Positions 5,193 through 9,428 of a stretch of DNA of 9,428 bases are shown here, piece after piece. The DNA comes from DAIDJM01 sp964250215 (GTDB lineage: Bacteria > Pseudomonadota > Alphaproteobacteria > Acetobacterales > Acetobacteraceae). The translations under genes were made by a program, and so were the position numbers. Each line of letters starts with the position of its first letter. Within the stretch, counting starts at the first letter, position 1. The stretch is taken from NCBI GenBank assembly GCA_964250215.1, contig CAXUEX010000112.1, forward strand, positions 1 through 9,428, read 5' to 3'. The notes beneath the pieces were generated by a model that saw only the letters and a list, made by a program, of their open reading frames with translations, did not search any database and had not been told where the DNA came from.

Positions 5193-7052
5193 TCAGGCTT
5201 CGGCGTGGCTGGGTTCCACTTCCGCCTGTTCTTCCTCCAGTGCTTCCTGCTCGGCCTGCAGCGCCCACATCTTTGCATAGAGCCCGGCTTCGGCCAGCAG
5301 CGCGCGGTGCGTGCCGCGCTCCACCACGCGGCCGTCATCCAGCACGATGATCTCGTCGGCATCCACGACCGTGGAAAGCCGGTGGGCGATCACCAGCGTG
5401 GTGCGCTGCGCCGCCACGGCGCCCAATGCCGCGCCGATGTCGCGCTCGGTGGCGGTATCGAGCGCGCTGGTTGCCTCATCCAGGATCAACATGCGCGGAT
5501 CCTTCAGGATGGTGCGGGCGATGGCGACGCGCTGTTTTTCGCCGCCGGAGAGTTTCAGGCCGCGTTCACCCACGCGGGTTTCGTATTGTTCCGGCATGCG
5601 CAGCACGAAATCGTGCACCTGGGCGAGCCGCGCCGCGTGTTCGATGCGGTCCTGGGTGGCGCCGGGGCGGCCATAGCCAATGTTGTAGCGGATGGTGTCG
5701 TTGAACAGCACCGTATCCTGCGGCACCACGCCGATCGCGGCGCGCAGGCTGGTCTGGGTGAAATCGCGAATGTCCCGGCCGTCCACCAGAATGCGGCCGG
5801 CGTTCACATCGTAGAAGCGGAACAGCAGCCGGCTGATGGTGGATTTGCCGGCGCCGGTGGGCCCGACCACGGCAATTTTGTGGCCGGCCGGCACGCGGAA
5901 ACTTACGCCCTTGAGGATTTCCCGCGTCGGCTGATAGCCAAACCGCACGTCCTGGAACTCCAATGTGCACGGGCCGGCGCCGTCTTCCAGATGCGCCGGC
6001 AGCATCGCGGCACCCGGGCGGTCCTGCACCTCCTGCGCGACGGCCAGCAGCCGGAACATCTGCTCCATGTCCACCAGGCCCTGCTTGATGGTGTTGTAGG
6101 CGAATCCTAGGAAGTTCAGCGGCTGATAGAGCTGTAGCAGGTAGGTGTTGGCCAGCACGAACTTGCCCACCGACATTTTGCCCGATGTCACGCCCTGCCC
6201 GGCCATCAGCATGACCGCGGCCAGACCCAGCGAAATGATCGCCGCCTGGCCCAGATTGAGCATGTTCAGCGTCACCTGGCTTTTCACGGCGGCGCGTTCG
6301 TAGGCGGCCAGCGCCTCGTCGAACCGGTGCGCCTCGTGCGCCTCGTTGCCGAAGTATTTTACGGTCTCGTAATTGAGCAGGCTATCGACGGCCTTGGCCT
6401 GGGCTTCGGTATCCTTGTCGTTCATGCGCTGGCGGAAGCGCACGCGCCAGGTGGCGAAGCTGAGCGTGAAGCCGACATAGACCGCGACCGCGCCGAAGGT
6501 GACGAACGCGAACCGCCAGTCGAACAGGCGCCAGAGCACGAGCGTGACGAGCACCAGCTCGAAGATGGTGGGCACGATGTTGAACACGGCGAAGCGAAGC
6601 ACCTGCTCGATGCCGGCGCTGCCGCGCTCGATGGCGCGGGATACGCCGCCGGTTTGCCGATCGAGATGGAAGCGCAGCGAGAGCGTGTGCATGTGGGTGA
6701 AGGTTTCGAGCGCGACACGGCGCACCGTGCGCTGCTGCACGCGGGCGAACACCGCATCGCGCAGCTCGCCGAAGCCGGCCGAGGCCAGGCGGAGCAGGCC
6801 GTAGGCCACGATGAGCGCGAACGGCACGGCGGCGATGGCGGCGCCCTTGGGCGTGAGCGCATCCACGGCATGGGAATAGACGATGGGGATATAGACGGTG
6901 GCGATTTTGGCCAGCACCAGGAAGCCGGCGGCCAGCACGACGCGCACGCGGGCGCCGGGATCGCCTTTGGGCCAGAGATACGGGAGCAGGGATTTGATCG
7001 TCTCGCCGCTGGAGCGGCTCGGGCCCGCCAGGGGAAGGCGGGAAGTGGCCAT
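5193..7052 (-). CDS. Atm1-type ABC exporter (fused permease and ATPase)
   Basis: A 619-residue half-transporter with six predicted membrane spans (about 38-60, 75-92, 152-175, 180-200, 268-286, 296-316) and a C-terminal ATPase. The ATPase has Walker A GPTGAGKST (397-405), Q-loop Gln445, signature LSGGE (501-505), Walker B MLILDE (521-526) and H-loop His557, all intact, so a homodimer should be active. The segment LLNYETVKYFGNEAHE (225-240) is the hallmark of the Atm1/ABCB7 family, which exports glutathione-linked compounds; bacterial members are tied to heavy-metal resistance and thiol homeostasis. The start is uncertain: ATG 7052 (MATSRL) and ATG 7061 (MRVMATS) both lack a clear Shine-Dalgarno. 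The frame stays open back to 7520, but that part lies inside the divergent Nudix gene. It is divergent from the Nudix gene, with a 58-base gap holding no obvious promoter motif. Confidence 0.93.
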   Translation of the reverse strand: MATSRLPLAGPSRSSGETIKSLLPYLWPKGDPGARVRVVLAAGFLVLAKIATVYIPIVYSHAVDALTPKGAAIAAVPFALIVAYGLLRLASAGFGELRDAVFARVQQRTVRRVALETFTHMHTLSLRFHLDRQTGGVSRAIERGSAGIEQVLRFAVFNIVPTIFELVLVTLVLWRLFDWRFAFVTFGAVAVYVGFTLSFATWRVRFRQRMNDKDTEAQAKAVDSLLNYETVKYFGNEAHEAHRFDEALAAYERAAVKSQVTLNMLNLGQAAIISLGLAAVMLMAGQGVTSGKMSVGKFVLANTYLLQLYQPLNFLGFAYNTIKQGLVDMEQMFRLLAVAQEVQDRPGAAMLPAHLEDGAGPCTLEFQDVRFGYQPTREILKGVSFRVPAGHKIAVVGPTGAGKSTISRLLFRFYDVNAGRILVDGRDIRDFTQTSLRAAIGVVPQDTVLFNDTIRYNIGYGRPGATQDRIEHAARLAQVHDFVLRMPEQYETRVGERGLKLSGGEKQRVAIARTILKDPRMLILDEATSALDTATERDIGAALGAVAAQRTTLVIAHRLSTVVDADEIIVLDDGRVVERGTHRALLAEAGLYAKMWALQAEQEALEEEQAEVEPSHAEA

Positions 7053-7110
7053 CACGCGCATGGGTGCGGATGTGGCATGGCGGGGGCGGGTTTCAAACCG
7101 AGGAGGCCGG

Positions 7111-7878
7111 ATGTTCGAGCGGTACGAGCGGCAGATGCATTCGTGGCAGCCGCCGGGCGGCCGGCTGGAATTGCGGCTGGGCGGGGCGCCCGTGGGATGG
7201 GTGGCCGCCGATCTGGCGGCGATTTTGCGCAGCGCCGGCGCGGAAGTGGCGCCCGGCCGGATCGCGGTGGAAAACCCGGCGGGGCTGGACAGGCTGGTTC
7301 GGGCAGGCGCGGAGGCGGGGCATTTTTCGCTGCGCGGTGAGGTTTTCGATGTGCGGGCGGAGCCTTGCGGCAAGGTGCTGGCCACGATCGACCGTGGCGC
7401 GCTGCCCGCCTTCGGCATCGAGGCGGAAGGCGTGCACGTGAACGGCATTGTGCGGCGCGGCGACGGGCCGTGGCTGTGGATCGGCCGCCGGTCGCGGCAG
7501 GTGCGCATGGAGCCGGGCAAGCTGGATCATATCGTGGCCGGGGGCATTCCGGCCGGCATGGGCGAGATGGCAACGCTGGTGAAGGAAGCGGCGGAGGAGG
7601 CCGGCATTTCGGAGGCGCTGGCGCGGACGGCGAAGCGCGTGAGCGAGGTGGTTTACGCCATGGAACGCGCCGAGGGGCTGCGGCGCGACCGGCTGCATGT
7701 GTACGATCTGGAATTGCCGGAGGAGTTCCGCCCCGAGCCGCACGACGAGGAGGTGGAAGCGTTCGAGCTATGGCCGGCGCGCGAGGTGTTGGCGCGGGTT
7801 CGGGACAGCGACGATTTCAAGTTCAACGTGAACTTCGTGCTGATCGATTTCTTTCGCAGGTGGGACGCGACGGGCTGA
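7111..7878 (+). CDS. DUF4743/Nudix hydrolase
   Basis: A 255-residue protein with an N-terminal DUF4743 region (about 8-110) and a Nudix domain (about 106-235). AGGAGG at 7101-7106 fixes the ATG. The Nudix box spans 144-166 and departs from the consensus G-x5-E-x7-REUxEExGU: Met150 replaces the first Glu and Lys158 the Arg, while the catalytic-helix residues Glu159, Glu162, Glu163 and Gly165 remain. KE in place of RE is usual in the DUF4743 group. Relatives include yeast YJR142W and the Nudix part of Tnr3, known to act on oxidised thiamine diphosphate derivatives, so a housecleaning pyrophosphatase is the best guess; the substrate is inferred. No signal peptide, cytosolic. It is transcribed away from the Atm1-type exporter. 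Confidence 0.9.
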   Translation: MFERYERQMHSWQPPGGRLELRLGGAPVGWVAADLAAILRSAGAEVAPGRIAVENPAGLDRLVRAGAEAGHFSLRGEVFDVRAEPCGKVLATIDRGALPAFGIEAEGVHVNGIVRRGDGPWLWIGRRSRQVRMEPGKLDHIVAGGIPAGMGEMATLVKEAAEEAGISEALARTAKRVSEVVYAMERAEGLRRDRLHVYDLELPEEFRPEPHDEEVEAFELWPAREVLARVRDSDDFKFNVNFVLIDFFRRWDATG

Positions 7879-7911
7879 AACGGCAAGGCTGCGTATTGAC
7901 CGGCATCCGTT

Positions 7912-7944
7912 GTGGCAGCAAGATGACTTGCCACTTTTGTGGCA
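7912..7944 (+). repeat. three alternating GTGGCA/TGCCAC arms in the leader of the secreted-protein gene
   Basis: GTGGCA (7912-7917), TGCCAC (7929-7934) and GTGGCA (7939-7944) let the middle arm pair with either neighbour: upstream across 11 bases, or downstream across TTTT to give a tight 6-bp hairpin. A T-run (CTTTTTGTTTG) lies about 10 bases after the last arm. This sits 34 bases after the Nudix stop and 40 before the next ATG. It may be a Nudix terminator, an attenuator, or a protein-binding array. TTGACC at 7896-7901 could be a -35, but no good -10 follows it. Confidence 0.45.
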
Positions 7945-7984
7945 CCGAGACGGCTTTTTGTTTGCAACCCAAGGATGCAGGATC

Positions 7985-8380
7985 ATGATTATATCGAAAC
8001 GCCTGATTTTTTCGCTCGGCGTGCTGCTTACGGCTGCCGGCCTGGCGGCGAGCGCCGATGCCGCGGCGCCCAGAGTTTCCCAGGATTTCTTCAAATCGAG
8101 CACGCATAATGGCAGCCTGCACCGGGGCGCTTCGATCCCGGCGGCTACGGTGGGGTTTTATGCGTTTCATGCGACGACTTGCGCGGTGTACAATCCCACC
8201 AGCAGCGGTGGGCAAACCTACCTGTTCATCTATCCGCAGGAAGGCGGTTATCTTTTCACCGACAGCCCCTACGATCAGATCGTGATTGCGCCGGAATGCG
8301 CCGCCAACAATGTGATGGGCGTCGACGTGATCAATACCAACGGCGATTGGAACAACATCTACGCTTTTTCGCACCAGTAG
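7985..8380 (+). CDS. small secreted or periplasmic protein, unknown function
   Basis: A 131-residue protein starting MIISKRLIFSLGVLLTAAGL, a textbook Sec signal: a positive n-region, a hydrophobic core, and an AxA-type site near ADA/AA at 24-28. The mature part is about 104 residues, rich in aromatic residues, Asn, Ser and Gly, with exactly two Cys (C66 and C105) that could form one disulfide after export. ATG 7985 is preferred over upstream in-frame starts because the signal peptide begins there and AAGGA at 7970-7974 is acceptably placed. The gene is visibly less G+C-rich than its neighbours, especially in its last third. No domain is recognised, and no lipobox or anchor is present. It stands alone between the Nudix gene and the convergent DUF4167 gene. 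Confidence 0.8.
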   Translation: MIISKRLIFSLGVLLTAAGLAASADAAAPRVSQDFFKSSTHNGSLHRGASIPAATVGFYAFHATTCAVYNPTSSGGQTYLFIYPQEGGYLFTDSPYDQIVIAPECAANNVMGVDVINTNGDWNNIYAFSHQ

Positions 8381-8389
8381 CGGCATCTT

Positions 8390-8418
8390 GGGTCGGGGGG
8401 CGTGGCCATCCCCGACCC
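8390..8418. terminator. perfect GC hairpin between convergent genes
   Basis: GGGTCGGGG (8390-8398) pairs with CCCCGACCC (8410-8418), 9 bp without mismatch around an 11-base loop. It fills the 47-base gap between the secreted-protein gene (+) and the DUF4167 gene (-), the place expected for a bidirectional terminator. No strong T-run follows on either strand. Confidence 0.65.
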
Positions 8419-8427
8419 TGACCTGGC

Positions 8428-8871
8428 TTATTCCGGCGCCGCGGCGGCGATGGGAATTTCCCGGGCGGGCGCGTCGATGGCGGGCTGCTCGTCGCCCGGC
8501 TGATCGCCACCCTCTTCGTCCTGATACCGGCGCTGGCCGTTGTAGTTATTATGCTGCGGATAGGCCTGCTGCGGCTGCGCCTGCTGCTGCTGCGTCGCCT
8601 GGTTGATCGCGTTCAAAATGCGGAAATAATGCTCCGCATGCTGGAAGTAGCTTTCCGCCAGCACCCGGTCGCCCGAGCCGGTGGCGTCGCGGCCGAGCTG
8701 CAGATACTTCTCGAATAGCTGTTGTGCCGTGCCGCGGACCCGCAGATCGGGGCCGCTGCTGTCGAACACGTGGTTTCGATTGAGGGGAATATTGCCGTTG
8801 TATTGCCGCGGCACACCGCCACCGCCGCCACTGCCCCGGTGGCTCCGTCCGCGCATGCGTTTCATGTTCAT
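8428..8871 (-). CDS. DUF4167 domain-containing protein
   Basis: A 147-residue protein with a basic, Gly-rich N terminus (MKRMRGRSHRGSGGGGG), the DUF4167 core at about 27-92 (GPDLRVRGTAQQLFEKYLQL, then GDRVLAESYFQHAEHYFRIL), and a low-complexity Gln/Asn-rich then acidic, Ala/Pro-rich tail. The family is characteristic of Alphaproteobacteria, often sits just downstream of prmC as here, and has no established function; the basic, flexible N terminus and helical core suggest nucleic-acid or ribosome association (inference). The start is either ATG 8871 or ATG 8865, two codons on, and neither has a strong Shine-Dalgarno. The length is at the short end for the family, mainly through a short tail. 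It lies 207 bases downstream of prmC, with a structured leader and a possible promoter of its own. Confidence 0.92.
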   Translation of the reverse strand: MNMKRMRGRSHRGSGGGGGVPRQYNGNIPLNRNHVFDSSGPDLRVRGTAQQLFEKYLQLGRDATGSGDRVLAESYFQHAEHYFRILNAINQATQQQQAQPQQAYPQHNNYNGQRRYQDEEGGDQPGDEQPAIDAPAREIPIAAAAPE

Positions 8872-8898
8872 TCGCTTGCCAATGCTGTCCTGTGGTTG

Positions 8899-8938
8899 CG
8901 CGGCAGGCCGCGTGGCTGGCCGTGCCGCCCAGGCACGG
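8899..8938 (-). other. two adjacent hairpins in the DUF4167 leader
   Basis: CCGTGCC (8920-8926) and GGCACGG (8932-8938) make a perfect 7-bp stem with a 5-base loop, and CGCGG (8899-8903) with CCGCG (8908-8912) makes a 5-bp stem with a 4-base loop. On the minus strand they follow a possible -10, GATAAT (ATTATC on + at 8944-8949, no convincing -35). A third inverted repeat, ACGGCCC (8972-8978) with GGGCCGT (8992-8998), lies further upstream, nearer prmC, and might terminate or process the prmC message. No other gene is seen in 8872-9078. Confidence 0.35.
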
Positions 8939-9078
8939 TTGCCATTATCTCGTCAACGAAGTGCCGCACAGACGGCCCGGGCGATTGCCTTGGGCCGTAA
9001 CCGAGCGCTTTCGCGGATTCGGCCAGTGCGATGCGCGCGGACCCTAGCCATTGAAGCGACGGCTGCCAAGGGGGGGGT

Positions 9079-9428
9079 TCAAAGGCGCAGCACCAGGGCG
9101 CGCGGTGTGCCGGAGAGATCGGGGCGCGCGCCGGCGGATGCAAGCCCGGCACCGCCGGCCAGGGCCGCTACCGCTTCGAGCTGGCCGGCGCCCAGTTCCA
9201 GGATGGCGGCCCCCGCCGGCGCGGTAAGCCGGCGCAATTCCGGCAGCACGGCCCGGTAGGCGTGCAGCCCCTGCGCGCCGCCATCCAGCGCGCAGACCGG
9301 CTCGTGCCGCAGCTCGGGTTGCAGGGCGGGCAGGTCGGCGCTGGCGATGTAGGGCGGGTTGCACAGCACCAGATCGAAGCGGCCGCCCAGCGCCGCGCCA
9401 TACTTTTTAGTCTCTTTCCAATCGTCGA
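9079..9428 (-). CDS. prmC: PrmC, release-factor glutamine N5-methyltransferase (C-terminal part)
   Basis: The open frame runs from the window edge to TGA at 9081-9079, giving about 116 C-terminal residues; the N-terminal domain and SAM-binding GxGxG loop lie outside. The catalytic NPPY motif is seen in FDLVLCNPPYIAS, followed by the family's LRHEPVCALDGG and GLHAYRAVLPELRRL segments and ILELGAGQ. PrmC methylates the Gln of the GGQ motif in release factors RF1 and RF2, needed for efficient peptide release. In Alphaproteobacteria it usually follows prfA and precedes a DUF4167 gene, as seen here on the downstream side. Just before GGRFDLVLCNPPY, the stretch WKETKKYGAAL is encoded by unusually A/T-rich DNA and is several residues longer than the matching part of E. 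coli PrmC. Confidence 0.93.
   Translation of the reverse strand, partial: DDWKETKKYGAALGGRFDLVLCNPPYIASADLPALQPELRHEPVCALDGGAQGLHAYRAVLPELRRLTAPAGAAILELGAGQLEAVAALAGGAGLASAGARPDLSGTPRALVLRL

Noticed and set aside
6327..7340. Plus-strand open frame opposite the transporter
   Set aside because: It is antisense to conserved ABC transporter sequence; composition is Gly/Ala/Arg/His-rich with no motif.
7053..7520. Long N-terminal extension of the ABC transporter frame on the minus strand
   Set aside because: The frame is open only because the DNA is G+C-rich. The extension lies antisense inside the well-supported Nudix gene, is Arg/Pro/Ser-rich, and precedes the normal Atm1 N terminus.
8681..9259. 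Plus-strand open frame across DUF4167 and prmC
   Set aside because: It is antisense to two recognised families, and the translation is Arg/Ala/Ser low complexity.

Overview
The window is GC-rich, gene-dense bacterial DNA. The run of prmC followed by a DUF4167 gene, an Atm1-type ABC exporter, a DUF4743/Nudix hydrolase, and a GAAC-N7-GAAC LexA-type operator all point to an alphaproteobacterium. Base composition and the A/T-rich stem-loop after cfa suggest Rhodospirillales/Acetobacteraceae; that family placement is inferred and was not tested by any search.

Left part (1-2603, + strand): the 3' end of an unidentified gene overlaps a GT4-like glycosyltransferase by 4 bases. A cyclopropane-fatty-acyl-phospholipid synthase (cfa) follows after a 92-base gap that carries a tandem 9-mer. 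Both identified genes fit cell-envelope functions. The block ends in an unusual A/T-rich stem-loop with a T-rich tail, probably a terminator and possibly a dispersed element.

Centre (2604-5166, + strand): a candidate sigma70-type promoter overlaps a perfect GAAC-N7-GAAC box, the alphaproteobacterial LexA operator pattern. It drives a two-gene unit of a VOC-fold protein lacking the usual metal ligands and, 4 bases later, a 308-residue protein I do not recognise. Next, after a 98-base gap with no strong terminator, comes a full-length Ada alkylation-repair protein whose Shine-Dalgarno sequence can be hidden in a hairpin. The three genes together look like a DNA-damage-linked cluster. The LexA-controlled VOC plus unknown-protein pair is the best candidate here for something undescribed.

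Right part (5167-9428): ada converges on an Atm1-type ABC transporter (- strand) across a perfect 9-bp inverted repeat. A DUF4743/Nudix hydrolase is transcribed divergently from the transporter, followed by a small secreted orphan protein whose leader carries three alternating GTGGCA/TGCCAC arms. This converges, over another perfect 9-bp hairpin, on the prmC-DUF4167 pair (- strand). The DUF4167 leader is structured, and the truncated prmC carries an A/T-rich stretch that looks inserted.

No tRNA, rRNA, CRISPR array, insertion sequence or transposase was seen, and no gene-free stretch exceeds about 210 bases.
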